64,000 nt of DNA, from positions 176,339,253 to 176,403,252 of the forward strand of contig OV884060.1 in the NCBI GenBank assembly GCA_930367215.1, read 5' to 3'. Shown in pieces: positions 1-11,182 of this stretch. A program made the translations under genes and the position numbers. This DNA comes from Pollenia angustigena (lineage: Eukaryota > Arthropoda > Insecta > Diptera > Polleniidae). Under the pieces are notes generated by a model. That model was not told where the DNA came from and made no database searches. It saw only the letters and a program-made list of their open reading frames with translations. Position 1 is the first letter of the stretch. Each line of letters begins with the position of its first letter.

Positions 1-237
1 TTTTTATTAACGCTGGAAACAAGTTGAAAGGTTAGAATTTCTTTCTTTTAAAAAACATTGGGCTTAAGCGCTAATGCTAAATTAAAAAAAAAAAACGTAA
101 GAAGAGTTTAAATCCCAAGAAAAACTTTGATAACTAATATGCATGTGGCAGTGTAAATTAAACTGAACTGGCAAAATAAAATAAAGTAAATTGTTTTTTA
201 TTTTTGTTTTGTCTTTACCCACTTACAACTACATTTA

Positions 238-1743
238 TGGTGTTTTCTTTTCTAAAAAATAATAATACTTTATATTTGTGTAACATATTTAACAGGTTAC
301 ACGTACCCTTACAAAGTGATACATTTTTCTAAATTAAAATGGAACAAAATAATAGCTTCGTTTTAAGCGGCTCATACACTTGCAATAAAATTGTTAAATT
401 TCACGCATTGTACAATTATATCGCCAATGTGTATGTGATATTCAAAGGTGACACAATATATTGGCAAAAATCAAAAGACTTTTACTTTTTATTGCACAAC
501 GAAAAGAAAGTGAAATGTGTTTGCAACATTGTGCAATGCTGTTTATGTTATTCCTATAGGTTATGTTCATTTTTTATTGAATGAATTGTGCGACTTATTG
601 CATAATATAGGACAAAATGGAAATAATATGGCGGATATCATATACAATAATATTGCAAGTGTATGGGCCGCTTTACACTCAACACTAATGTGTATTTAGC
701 GTGTTAAATATTGAATTTAAAGTTTTTACTAAAAGCGATATTCACCACGCTTGTAGCAATTTTCAACATTAAATTTTCTTTGAATTTGAATAAAAAACTT
801 AATAAAAAAATTGCTTGCATAAAAAAGTTCTTTACGCAGATGCAAAAAAGGGTATTATTTCACACTCAGTTATAACTGCGGGTAAGAAATGGACCAAATT
901 TGCCATTTATTGTTGCAACATATTTAAGGTTCAGTTAGGCGAACGTTGCTGTACCGTATCTGTACTGTATCCATCAGCTGTTCGCTTTTTGTTATATGAA
1001 AACCAATACAAAAGCTTACCGAAATGCAATGTACCGTAGTTGCAACGTACCAATCTGTATAAAATAGAATTTCATGCCGTTGATACGTGACATTTGTAAG
1101 ACAGTGATGGGCGTCTTGTATGTGATATTGAATGTGGGTAATTTTGCTCTTTTTTTTGGTACTATTTTTAGTATATCTATGGAATATCTTTAGATGTTTA
1201 AAATATACAAATGCATATACACATACAATGGAAATGTGGAACATATAAAAGACTTTAAATGGTATCAAAACCTTGTTTGGTGTATGCACATTTACAATAT
1301 ATGTATGCTAAAAATTTATATATGCTAAAATAAAAATGTATTTATTGTAAATCTATAATATAAATATTAAATTATTAACATTTTTTACATACACAAAATA
1401 CTGTTTTAATACCATTGAAATCACGTGGTACCTTTTCTGCACAACGGTCACCATTTGAACATTTTTGATTCCCATCACTGTGTGTTTTGTTTTATGTATA
1501 GGTACCATTGCTTTTTGTTTATGTATGAGAAAACATATGACACGTTTTTAAACGTTCTTTAAGTGCACCAACGTGCTTACAGTACGGTGCGGTATATTAC
1601 GGGTACAGCAACGTTCGCCTAACTGAGCCTTTAGAAAGGAAAACGACAACTTTTCACATGTTTGCATATATTTTAAGAATAGAACAAAAACCCGCGCGAA
1701 TGGTAGCATACATGGAACATTTTTGTCAGAAAAGAAAACACCA
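238..1743. mobile_element. TIR element I, copy 1 (TTA TSD)
   Basis: Termini are TGGTGTTTTCTTTTCT on the left and its inverse AGAAAAGAAAACACCA on the right. They are flanked by TTA at 235-237 and 1744-1746. A second copy with the same terminus and the same 3-bp duplication lies at 10580-11182. There is no transposase-like reading frame. A 3-bp TTA/TAA target is typical of PIF/Harbinger MITEs (family knowledge). A 704-bp MITE is nested inside. Confidence 0.75.
927..1630. mobile_element. MITE nested in element I (TTA TSD)
   Basis: Inverted termini start AGGTTCAGTTAGGCGAACG on the left and read CTGAGCCT at the right end. About 30 bp of the arms match, through GTTGCTGTACC. TTA flanks both ends (924-926, 1631-1633). 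No coding capacity is visible. The short reading frames that cross it are chance. Confidence 0.75.
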
Positions 1744-1839
1744 TTAGAGTTGGCAAAAAATCAACCAATTGTAGTCGGGACTGTTACAAAAGATAAGCCC
1801 ACTGCTTTATGTTGTTGTTTTTGTTTAAGCTTTCATATT

Positions 1840-2213
1840 CCCTGCAAATAATAGGACCAGTCCAAACACGCGTGTAAAGAGTAGTCCACAAGGGACCAGG
1901 ACTAGTCCAAAACTAACCCAAACGTATGGAAAAAACCTGGTCTATTTAACATTACGATGTACTAGGAGAGGACCATATAACCCACCTTTGGACCACTAAG
2001 GAGTAGTTTTAAAACTACTCCATGGTATACTCAAAAGGATTAGTTTTGAAGTCGTTTAAAAACGAACGCATGTCGTAAAAAAACGAAGACATGTCGTCTC
2101 ACTATAAACACTTTTTAACAATGACATGGTCCATGCTTGCATTACATCGGACCAGTCCATGGAGCAGTCCATTTTATCAAAATGGATCAGGTGGTCCAAT
2201 TTTATTTGCAGGG
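1840..2213. mobile_element. TIR element with CCCTGCAAATAA ends and repeated GGACCAGTCC motifs
   Basis: The ends are CCCTGCAAATAA and its inverse TTATTTGCAGGG. The uninterrupted copy of its target at 49.85 kb reads 'gatattgttac'. The duplicated target therefore looks like only TT (2 bp), which is unusual. The body carries many GGACCAGTCC, TAGTCC and GGTCCA words in both orientations, plus a perfect 22-bp palindrome at 2000-2021. No protein is encoded. Confidence 0.7.
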
Positions 2214-2390
2214 TTGTTACAGGTAAATCTGGGGTTTATAATTCTTATTCGCTTAACATTTTTATTTGTATAATATCTTTAGTTTTTCTAAAATCTTTGG
2301 ATGAAGTTTCCTGACGATCAGGCCTAAGCAACCAGTGAAATGCGCATAGGAATAGCTTATCCCATTAACAATAAATTTCAGTTTATCACA

Positions 2391-3579
2391 TTTAAACGAA
2401 ACGTTATAAGAAAGTTTAGCCGGTAAAGCGCTTCCATTTGATACACTACACCAAATTACATAAACACACTTTTAATAGGTTGTATTATTTTAATATTAAC
2501 ATTGTTCGCCTAAAAGCGATTTTGGAATAGGGGTTTATATAAAACCAATGGTCAATTTTGGAGCTAGCAGTAAAAAATTTAGTTTTTCTTTATTTTTGGT
2601 CACTTTCTTTTGTTTATATTTACATATTTACATATTACAAAACTTTGCTATGACATAGTAGCTATTATTATAAAAGTTATCGCTGCCGAATTTTATATCA
2701 ATGCAAACATGTATAAGCAAGTTATGGTACTTAAAGCTTTTATCGGGAGTCTTATTTGTAAGAAAACTGTAGTCAAATATTGATCCATTTAAAAAAAAAA
2801 GTTGCAAGACAACTAAATGTGCAATAAGATATTTTTGGACCAAATTTAATCTAAATATGTGCCAACATAAAAAGATAGTTTATGGGCACAGAGACTATTC
2901 CGGACCGATTCTTACCTTATTGAAACGTATGTACCAAATTTCATCACATTATCTTCAATATTGCGACCTAAACCTCCAGCCTGCCTGACGGACGGATCGA
3001 CGCTGAAAGCGATTCGAATTCAGCGGACAATTTTACATAAAGATTAGGTGTCAGATTCATTTGGTCACGACTTTATTGAAAATTTCTGACACAGTGTTAT
3101 TATGCCAAATGTTATTGGACATTGAAAAAAGATAACCAAAAAGTCATTTTGCTACTATAACTTCCTCAAAAATCCTACAAAATAATTGAAAATTTTGCCC
3201 ATTTTTGAACATGAAAATCTTAAGGTGCCATTAAGCGCTTTTTCCTTTTTTCCCCAGAGATAAAAAGTTGAATGCATTTATAAACTTATTTAATTGATCT
3301 CAGGAAATGTTGTTTGTTCAAATAAATTAAATAATATTTTGCATCGATTTGTATTGAGCGGGAATTCCCGGAATCCCGGGAAATTGAAAAATAAATTTGG
3401 CTTTCCCGGGAAATGAAAAAGACCGGGAAAAGAAAAACTCTACTTAATCCCGCTTTTGAAAGCAGAAACAAAGTCAAAAATGTTTTGTAACTTTGTTGTT
3501 GCTTCCTACAGAAGCTTGCACTCAATTTTTAAATTTTAAACGCTGCATATCTTGTGGCGTCGAAAATTTTAAAACACAA
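2391..3579. other. Intergenic, repeat-derived, no gene seen
   Basis: AT-rich DNA without a convincing reading frame. A mini-me-like scrap sits at about 2880-3010 (accgattc, cctgcctgacggacgg). A patch of nested CCCGGG/GGGAATTCCC words lies at 3358-3425. Nothing else could be supported. Confidence 0.6.
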
Positions 3580-3696
3580 TTGGGCTATTCACAAGGTGTG
3601 CTATCAAGTCATATCGTCATAATGTCCTAAATAATATTTTACAATTGCTTAAAAAAATTATTAAGTGTATTCACGTCACAAGTTGCACCCTTGCAA

Positions 3697-3798
3697 AAAG
3701 CAAAAGTGCAAAAATATAACAACAACCACACAGACAATTAATAGTGCGGAAATAATTGTCTTTGTGGTTGTTATTATGATTTTGAACTTTTGCTTTTA
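3697..3798. repeat. Foldback hairpin (short MITE)
   Basis: The arms AAAAGCAAAAGT and ACTTTTGCTTTT enclose a second inverted pair built on AACAACCAC / GTGGTTGTT and AGACAATTA / TAATTGTCT. The loop is about 12 bp. It would fold into a long stem. No coding content. Confidence 0.6.
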
Positions 3799-4039
3799 AA
3801 AATTTGGATTAAAAACCATAAATAGTTCAACAAAATAACCACAATACTAATTATTGTTAAAGCTAAGGCACGAGCTCTATGTGTACATTTGTCCTTCAAG
3901 TTGTGCTGAAAAAGGTCAACAGAAAAGAGAAAGACAAAGTGGAAAAAAAAAATGTACTTGGACTTCAAGAAAAATTCTTGACGAAAGTACGAAAAAACAG
4001 AAGTAAAGGAAAAAACATGTAAAATCAATTAAAATGGAT

Positions 4040-4260
4040 AATCATTCAGGAAAGCAAATTTCGATCTACCAAATGTTAAAATACAATTTGGTTTAAGGAT
4101 TGATGTTTGACTAGTGACGTCAGCAGTCGTCGATGGCTGCGAGTGTAAGACGGCAAATCCATCTGAGGAGATCGAGTGGTTGCGATCGAAACATGTCATG
4201 GTAACCTGCCGGCCAGGGTTCGAGCCCGAGCCACGTCAATAATGAAAGATTATCAATAAC
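4040..4260 (+). mobile_element. tRNA-headed SINE-like segment, copy 1
   Basis: A box-B match GGTTCGAGCC (4217-4226) and an A-box-like TGGCTGCGAGTG (4134-4145) are spaced about as in an internal RNA polymerase III promoter with an extra arm. The preceding GTCGTCGATGG resembles the start of type II (Ser/Leu) tRNAs. Two more copies lie at 12020-12265 and, reversed, at 57888-58085. The tRNA-like fold is degenerate, so this is a SINE-like head and not a working tRNA gene. Confidence 0.55.
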
Positions 4261-4590
4261 AATTTTAATTGATTTTCATGTTGTAAAATTCCTTTCTTCA
4301 CAAAAATAATTTAATAGAAATTAAATTTCATGAACTTAAGCCTAATTAAAAATATTAAAAATTTGGATTAAAAACCATAAATAGTTCAACAAAATAACCA
4401 CAATACTAATCACTTATTGTTGTGTTTGAAACAAAATAAAAATTTTTAATGCTGTGTTCATTATTTCGTCGTAACTGTACATTCGAAATCTAAATTACAA
4501 GCGCTTGCCCACAGCAGTCATATATATTTCTTGTAATTATTTTAAGACATATGACTTTACAACTTTGTAACTACCTTGTGAATAGCCCAA

Positions 4591-5300
4591 ATATGAATTT
4601 CTGTAGAAAGCAACAACAAAACGATGATTTTTTTTTTACATTGTTTCCGCTTTCAATGTAATTTTTGGCGTTCCGTTTTACACAAATGGGGAATAAAAGT
4701 ATTCCTGCACACCAACCTACAACATTATATATACAAAAACCTGACCTTGGTTTTCTAAAGTTACATTTTTCGAGTTGACAAAGATCTGTATAACTACAAC
4801 ACTCCAAATATAAAAAATGTACTTTAGTTTCACAAAAACTTAATTCAATTAATGTTGCGAAAAAAAAAAACAAATCAGTTTTTAAGTTAGAAAAACTATC
4901 GGCCATGTTCTGGCAATCAAATTTACGGTGAAATTAAAATTGATGAAGATTTTTAACAAAATTTTTGTATAAAATAAATTAACGTAGCTTTTCCTGATTT
5001 CAAAAGTAATATAAATGGAAATATTTTAATAAACTTTGAACACAGGAGAGTTTTCCAAATTTGTTCGATTTCAATTTGACGTTATTTCAACTACCAGAAC
5101 ATGTCCGTTTATTTTTATGAAACTTATATTTCTAGTGTTTTAGCGACGTTAAACGCAGTAGTCAAAAGACGGTCATGTAGTTTTTAATTTAACAATGTGA
5201 CTACATTGTAAATTTCAAATAACAGTATCATAGTAACATTTAAAAACAAGAGTCAGAAGACCGCCAATTGACGTTATCATTTTAGTTTTGTTGATGCAGT
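4591..5300. other. No gene seen
   Basis: AT-rich DNA. The longest reading frame (minus strand, 4571-4906) overlaps the end of element K and has no recognisable domain. Confidence 0.5.
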
Positions 5301-5443
5301 CGGCCTTATCGTGTAAGGTGTTTTTGTTAACGCCTAAGTTGTTTTTTGTAGTAAAAGATTAAGGTTACATACAAGCAGTGTTCTTTAATCAAAAACAAAA
5401 AACGATTAAGTCGTTAACGACAAAGCCTTACATAAAAAGGCCG
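5301..5443. mobile_element. Foldback MITE W, copy 1
   Basis: The element starts CGGCCTTATCGTGTAAGG and ends CCTTACATAAAAAGGCCG. The inner arms are built on GTTAACG / CGTTAAC. The core (TTTTTTGTA...AAAAAAC) is shared with copies at 8173-8313 and 47169-47288, although the outer arms differ. Confidence 0.65.
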
Positions 5444-5659
5444 ATTTTAATTTTGGTAAATAGGATGTACAACTGTTGTCCCTCTAAACAATCGTAATTC
5501 CCTCATGCTGATTGTCTTTTTCTGCCTTACTTTATTCTTGAAATTGTGCAAATCATTTGTTTATATCGTTTTGTTTCGTGCATTCCAACTTATTTTACTA
5601 ATTTTTTTTTTAAATTTCCTGTCGTCTTAAATAAAGTCAATTTAACTCAACGTCGCGAC

Positions 5660-7523
5660 GCGTCGCACAGAGGAGTATTTGGCCTGAAAAGCTGGCCAAA
5701 ATTATTAAACGTGTTTTTTGAATTAAAAGTTTTAGTTTTTTGATAGTTTTAGGTGTAGTATGATATAAAAAGTCTAGTGGCAGATTTTGAAAAAATTACA
5801 CTGCGCAACAAAAAAAGTTTTCTCTACCCTAGAAATAAAAGTATGTGGATTATATGGATTTTGATGCCCTTAATTCAAATCTGTTTTCCGTTTTTCTCTA
5901 GTACGTAAGGATTTTCTTTTAAAGGCGTGGCATACTTCACCCCCTAAATCGTTGGGTTGCCTTATATATTTTGCCATAACTTGAAAACGTGTTCTCCGAT
6001 TTTAATAGTAGGAGGATCAGAAGATGCACCGGAACACATTTATTTTATATATATTTCTATTTTTTCAACATGCAATAAAAAAATTTAAGAACCAAAAAGT
6101 TTAAATTTTTAAGATTTTTCTAAAAGCCGCATTCCTAAAGCTTCGTACAGACGATGGTCAGATCTTACAATATTGTAAGCAGGCGTTGCCAACAGCAAAA
6201 TTTTTCTGACAATGGTCCATTGTCAGATGCATTAATTTTGCACATCTGCAAATACAAATGAGCTTACAATGTTCACACAGTTGTAAGAAATTTTAGCCAA
6301 TTTTAATGCAATTTAAGCAACGCTGCTTACCAATATTGTAAGATCTGACCATCGTCTGTACGAAGCTTAAGGAATAAAAGTTGGTATAAATCGCAAAACT
6401 CAATTAACAAATGTTGATTTTAAAGGTTTAAACTCATTCTTGACAGACTGTATGTACATTAGGGCGGGTCGATTTGTATGGATGAAAAAAAAAATCAAAA
6501 ATCGTATAGCAAAAACGTAATCTACATAAAATTCTAAGAAAATTCTCCGAAGAAACCATGAGTCTAAAATAAAATCCTAATCCGCGCCTCTCGACTTGAA
6601 AATTTTTTACTTGGGTGAAAATTTTTTTTAATGTAAAAAAAATTTTGAGTTGTAAAAAAATATAAAGTCCAAAAGAACTACCTTACTAAACAATTTTATT
6701 CAAAAAATTCGATTTCTTTTTGGAAAAAGCTATTTTTTCAAAAAAAAATTTTTTATGGGGATGTGTGGGACATTCCCTTAAAACTATTACGGATAATTAG
6801 GAATTTTTGCAATCTATAATTACATATAGGCAGGTATTAATATTGTGAAGTGTTAAAAGTGGTGTGAATAACAGTTGAAATCAATAATTCAAAATACATA
6901 AATGTTTATGACGATATAAATGTATAAGAAAAAGTGCCCGATGAGCAAAAATAGAAGAAATGTGAAAATTTAAAAAAATCGTCAAAAATAATGGCGCCAA
7001 CTTGCGCACACTTTTTTTTGGTTTCTAAAATTACAGTTTCCAAATTTTATTGTGGTATCAAACATAATTCGTAGACATGCTAACCTCACTTTTAAAAACC
7101 TCTTGTTTTCCTTTTTTTGCAAACAAAAAAAAGTGTATAATTTGTTTTTTTGTAGCTTTTGAACGAATTGTTTCAACATAAATATTTAACATATTTTAAA
7201 TTTTTTTTCTTTTTTAAATAACTTTTGATCAAACCTTTCAGCGAAAAAAAATCTTTGTTAAACCTTTATTCGTTTAGCCGCAAAAAAAATCATATAAACA
7301 TCCAGAAACCGAAAAAAACATTTAAATCTCATATAATTTTCTTCACTTTCCTGACTTAAGCAGGGTCTCAGAGCTACAAATCGCAACTAAAAGTCTTCAA
7401 AATTTACAATATAATGTAAAATATTGTTGTCTGTCGAGCTGCGTACTTAGTTCTTAAGATTTCTTAAAATTCAGTTTGGCCTTTTTGGCCAGCTTTTCAG
7501 GCCAAATACTCCTCTGTGCGTCG
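5660..7523. mobile_element. TIR element X (about 1.86 kb)
   Basis: CGCACAGAGGAGTATTTGGC (about 5662) continues to CTGAAAAGCTGGCCAAA. The inverse runs from TTTGGCCAGCTTTTCAGG to CTCTGTGCG at 7483-7520. The interior is AT-rich, contains MITE R1 and has no transposase-like frame. The TSD is not clear. Confidence 0.55.
6139..6367. mobile_element. MITE R, copy 1 (TAA TSD)
   Basis: Ends are AGCTTCGTACAGACGATGG and the inverse CCATCGTCTGTACGAAGCT, with TAA at 6136-6138 and 6368-6370. A second copy at 47937-48155 is highly similar over its whole length and also sits between TAA triplets. Confidence 0.8.
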
Positions 7524-8172
7524 TCTCAGGCCGGATTTTTGAAATGTGGATTAAGTTTAAGCTTAGTTTAACGTAGTCTGAAACTCGGATTTTCCGGCGA
7601 AATGTAATTTTTTTATTATTTTATTAAAGACAAATTTTTAAGCAAATCTAAGCTGTTCCGTCAACATTTTGTATACACTTGGTTAATGCGGCACAAATCT
7701 GTTTTCAGATTTCCTAATCCTAGTTCAAATTTTACTAAACTATTTGTTTTCAAATTCGGAGGTTAGAAAATTTAAAAAATTTAAAAAAAGAAATAATACA
7801 AAAAATTGTTAATCATTCTTAAAATATATTTATTTATAAAAGTGTTTTAGTTAAAATCAAAGACAAAAGTTAACATTTAATTTAACTTAAGATTGAAAGT
7901 TAGGCAGACTTCACGGTAAACAAAGTAAATTTATTTTACTACAAAAAAGATTAATAGTCGTTACACACAAAACTAATTTGTAATTAACGGTTTTCTGAAA
8001 AATTTCTAAGAATGTCTTGATAAAAACATTTTGGTTATTAATTAAAATTTAATGATTAAAAATCTAATAATCATGCAAAAATCAGTTAACTTAACTGCCT
8101 GTTTATCTACTTCCGAAAGAAGACTTCATTCGCTTAACTTATATTTGACACAAAAACAAATTATAAAATATT
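7524..8172. other. No gene seen
   Basis: AT-rich DNA with no supported reading frame or repeat boundary. Confidence 0.5.
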
Positions 8173-8313
8173 CAGCCTTATTGTGGTTGTCGTTTTCGTT
8201 TACGACTGTGTCGTTTTTTTGTAAAAGATTAAAGTAGAACATAACCTGTTTTCTTTAATCTACTACAAAAAACCACACGGTCGTTTACGGCAACGACCAT
8301 CACAATAAGGCTG
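8173..8313. mobile_element. Foldback MITE W, copy 2 (ATT TSD)
   Basis: CAGCCTTATTGTGG and the inverse CACAATAAGGCTG are the ends, and most of the element folds back on itself. ATT flanks both sides (8170-8172, 8314-8316). Confidence 0.7.
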
Positions 8314-8527
8314 ATTGTTTTTTTTTTACATGTAAGTTAAGCGAACGAAAACTTCGTTCGAAATCGATGAGCAGGCCATAAATTTTTTTCAACACCGGTG
8401 CTTCAATTTAAGTCACTATTAAAAAAATTATAATTATTTTGTGTTATTTACCGCTTGTAATTGACGAAAAAGTATTTTTACTGCCTGTTTAAAAATTTTA
8501 AACGTAAAAGTTCGTATTGAATTTTAA

Positions 8528-9001
8528 GAGCCACTTTTTGGGTTTGAGATTAAAGTTAATTTAATTCTATGATTAGCTTATCTGATAATTAAGTTAATTG
8601 ATCATCAATTGAATTAGATATGTTTGGGTGGTGGCTTAAACCATACTTTTTATCAAAGCATTATGGATGTTTTCAAAGAAGAAGAAGAAAATGAAATATT
8701 GTTTACAAGGTAGAAATTTTTTGTGTTTAAAGAAAAAATATATTTAAGAAATAATATATAGAACGAAAAAATTATATAAAAGTGCTAAGCAATAACTCAT
8801 GTTTTAAAATGTATTTTTTATTTATATTTTTGCAAAAGTTCTTTACGTTAAATATGTGTATGTTAACAGTTTAAGTTTAGGTTTAAACCACCACCGTTGG
8901 CCGCTTAAACTAACAAAAAAAAGTAAAAAAATACAACTAAAAAAGTAAATACGGAGATTAAAGTTAATTTAATCGCTAATCTCTAACCCAAAAAGTGGCT
9001 C
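8528..9001. mobile_element. MITE Q (TAA TSD)
   Basis: GAGCCACTTTTTGGGTT at the left end is mirrored by AACCCAAAAAGTGGCTC at the right end, and the sub-terminal TTAAAGTTAATTTAAT is shared. TAA lies at 8525-8527 and 9002-9004. An internal GGTGGTGGCTTAAACC / GGTTTAAACCACCACC pair adds a second stem. Non-coding. Confidence 0.75.
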
Positions 9002-9230
9002 TAAATGGAATATATTTTTAAATAAATATATTTTAGTATTTTCCCATATAAATTTTCAATGCGAAATTGCTTAACTGGCAGTTTTAGTTAAATCGATATA
9101 ATTTAATCTAAAATTAAAATAATATGATCAACGGAAAGAGCTTATAATTATATTTTTATATATGTGATGAAAATCGATCGACTTAAAAATGATCAATTCT
9201 AAAATCCATTTCTGATTTAAAGTCTTACCG

Positions 9231-9341
9231 GCATATTCATGAAAAATATTTTTAATTTATGAAAGGTTTATTAAACAAATATTCATAGAAAATTCGTTTT
9301 GTAAACCTGTTATAAACCTGAAATATTTTTTATGAATATGG
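9231..9341. repeat. Short inverted repeat, possible MITE
   Basis: CATATTCATGAAAAATATTT pairs with AAATATTTTTTATGAATATG. AAACCT-containing words lie between. No TSD was resolved. Confidence 0.4.
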
Positions 9342-10207
9342 AGGTTAATTTTTTGTTCAAAATACAGTTTAATAAGCATAATTTAAAATTTTAAAGAATA
9401 TGTATATACAAAAAATAAGAGCAAAATGTACTACAAATCAATTTTTTAAGATACTGAAAACGATATTATCGGGTTTAAATCGTTTCGTTTTCAAAATCGA
9501 TTTCCATCACTAACTAATTAACAAAAATAAAAGAACAATTATTTACATATAATTTTTCCGTTATTAATCTCTTTCAACAATTTGCATTTAAGCGATATAA
9601 ACCTGTGAAATCGACCCATTAAAATTTGTCTTGCAACTTGTAATAGATAAATAAAAATTTGTTTTAAAATAAAAACATGAGTTCGATAAATAATATTTCA
9701 TAACCTCAATAATTACAATAAAACAAATATAATATCTAAACAAAAAGTCAAGATTTTAAAAACATAGAAATGCATAAAAAAATACTAAAATATTTTACAA
9801 GCGTTTATAAATCAACGTAAATGCTTTTAAAAAAATATGGCTAAAACGACATTTGTTGTTTCAAATAGAGATTAAAAAATAACGAGATCTTGTTTTGTTT
9901 ACAATAAATAAACTATCAAACGATTGTTTAATATCTACAATAATATAAAGTTTAAATATAATACAATATGTATCACATTAAATTGTAAAATCTTAGAAAA
10001 AAAATAATAATAAAAAACCTTCAAACCAGTTGAAGGTACATAGCTTTGCAAAAAATTTTTAAAAACAAATAAATTGTATAAAAGAAAAACTCTTAACAAA
10101 ATTGTAAATAAAATAAAAGTCAAAGTTAAGCCATTATTTTAAAATGAAATTAGAAATAAATAAAATAAATAGAAATCTTAAAATTTACTTCTTTATAAAA
10201 AATCTCT
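9342..10207. other. No gene seen; possible 3' region of the minus-strand acidic frame
   Basis: Very AT-rich. No reading frame is supported. If the frame at 10208-10423 is a gene, its 3' UTR would lie here. Confidence 0.4.
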
Positions 10208-10423
10208 TCAAATATAACGTTCATTCGGATGACAATTAACATCGAAACTCGGGGCAATGTGTAATTTGTGTTGAAACAATTGTTGCAACTGTTCATTCTC
10301 TTCTTTTTGCCGAAGCTCTTCGCCAAAATCTTGCCACATATTTTCAAAATCATACAGATCGCCGGAAAAATCATTTTCGTAATTGCCTTCATCAAAAGTA
10401 AATGAAAATTCAAACTCTGCCAT
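10208..10423 (-). CDS. Candidate small acidic protein (71 aa), unrecognised
   Basis: A 71-residue frame begins MAEFEFSFTFDEG and ends HPNERYI. It is rich in Glu, Asp and Phe, with a mid-segment (ENMWQDFGEELRQKEENEQL) that looks helical. It has no signal peptide and no cysteine cluster. The ATG has a fly-like context (AAAATGGCA) directly after an A-run of about 25 on the coding strand. I do not recognise the family. The balanced acidic composition is unlike the Phe/Leu/Lys-rich frames that AT-rich DNA gives by chance, which is the main reason for listing it. The 603-bp TIR element I lies about 160 bp upstream. It could still be a chance frame. Confidence 0.35.
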   Translation of the reverse strand: MAEFEFSFTFDEGNYENDFSGDLYDFENMWQDFGEELRQKEENEQLQQLFQHKLHIAPSFDVNCHPNERYI

Positions 10424-10579
10424 TTTTTTTTTTTTTTTTTTTTTTTTGAAGAGTTATTTAAAAAAATATATGTGTATATCTGAAAAATATTTAAAATCAG
10501 TTAAATAATAACATGTTAAGTTAATAACACTCTTTTGTAGGAAAAAAGAGATGAGAAGCAGTGAATAGTCGTTATCTTA

Positions 10580-11182
10580 TGGCGATTTCTTTTCTGAGAA
10601 AAATATGTTACAGTACATACATGTAACATTTTCTAATGTTACCTAAAATCACTCGAAGTGTTACATGTTGTGCAATTTCAATAGAACACAATTAGTGCTT
10701 TTATTTACAACTATTACACTTTCATCATTAATGTACTTAATTAGCGATTTTTAAAGCTATTTAAGCGGTTTCTGCATGCTATTACGGTTTTTAAACAAAT
10801 ATTAACATTACTAATGGCTTATAAAAATTAAAACGATTATAATATAAATAGACTTTTTTTGATTTTAATTTGTAAATATTTTTATATTTTGTTTTAAAAT
10901 CAGTTTTTAACAAAACTATGAACGGTATGAATTATGACGAACAAAATAAAACATTTATTGTACAGACAAAGTAGTAAGCACCAAAGTTGTAGAACAGGGC
11001 AGTATGAACACCTTAAGTTAAAGTAAGGGTAAAACATGCAACATGTTTTGCATGTTTTTCATCAACATATTCACAAAAGAACTTGAAAATTTTTCCCACA
11101 GTTGTATTTTTTGTACAAACGAACACAAAAATGTAGAACATGTAACATTAATGCAACATTTTTCTCAGAAAAGAAATCGCCA
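10580..11182. mobile_element. TIR element I, copy 2 (TTA TSD)
   Basis: TGGCGATTTCTTTTCTGAGA at the left has its inverse at the right end (TCTCAGAAAAGAAATCGCCA). TTA is present at 10577-10579 and 11183-11185. About 30 bp of the arms match. It is a shorter relative of the element at 238-1743. Confidence 0.75.

Larger units (their letters stand above)
195..2390 (+). repeat. Fragment of foldback arm D, split by two insertions
   Basis: Three pieces (195-237, 1744-1839, 2214-2390) read in order match the right arm of the large foldback element at 49735-50040. Shared landmarks are 'cacttacaactaca', 'caaccaattgtag', 'gcctaagcaaccagtgaaat' and 'aataaatttcag'. Two insertions separate the pieces (238-1743 and 1840-2213), and the 49.8 kb copy shows both empty sites. 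Only one arm is seen here, so this is a solo arm or the edge of an element that extends off the window. Confidence 0.7.
3580..4590. mobile_element. Composite TIR element K carrying a hairpin MITE and a SINE-like body
   Basis: TTGGGCTATTCACAAGGT at 3580 is repeated in inverse at 4573-4590. Weaker inverted similarity runs outside it, around 'ctacagaa' and 'caacaac'. Inside are a ~100-bp hairpin (3697-3798), a direct repeat of 'aatttggattaaaaaccata' at 3801 and 4360, and a tRNA-like segment between them. No TSD could be settled. Confidence 0.5.

Noticed and set aside
3358..3425. CCCGGG/GGGAATTCCC patch as a kappa-B enhancer
   Set aside because: GGGAATTCCC resembles an NF-kB site, but the patch is internally repetitive and no gene start is nearby. 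More likely a decayed repeat.
4134..4226. tRNA gene
   Set aside because: Box B is canonical, but no full cloverleaf with a paired acceptor stem can be drawn and the sequence is repeated with a mutated box B elsewhere. Called SINE-like.
3797..4412. LTR retrotransposon with short LTRs
   Set aside because: The direct repeats have no TG...CA ends, no primer-binding site or polypurine tract, and no TSD.
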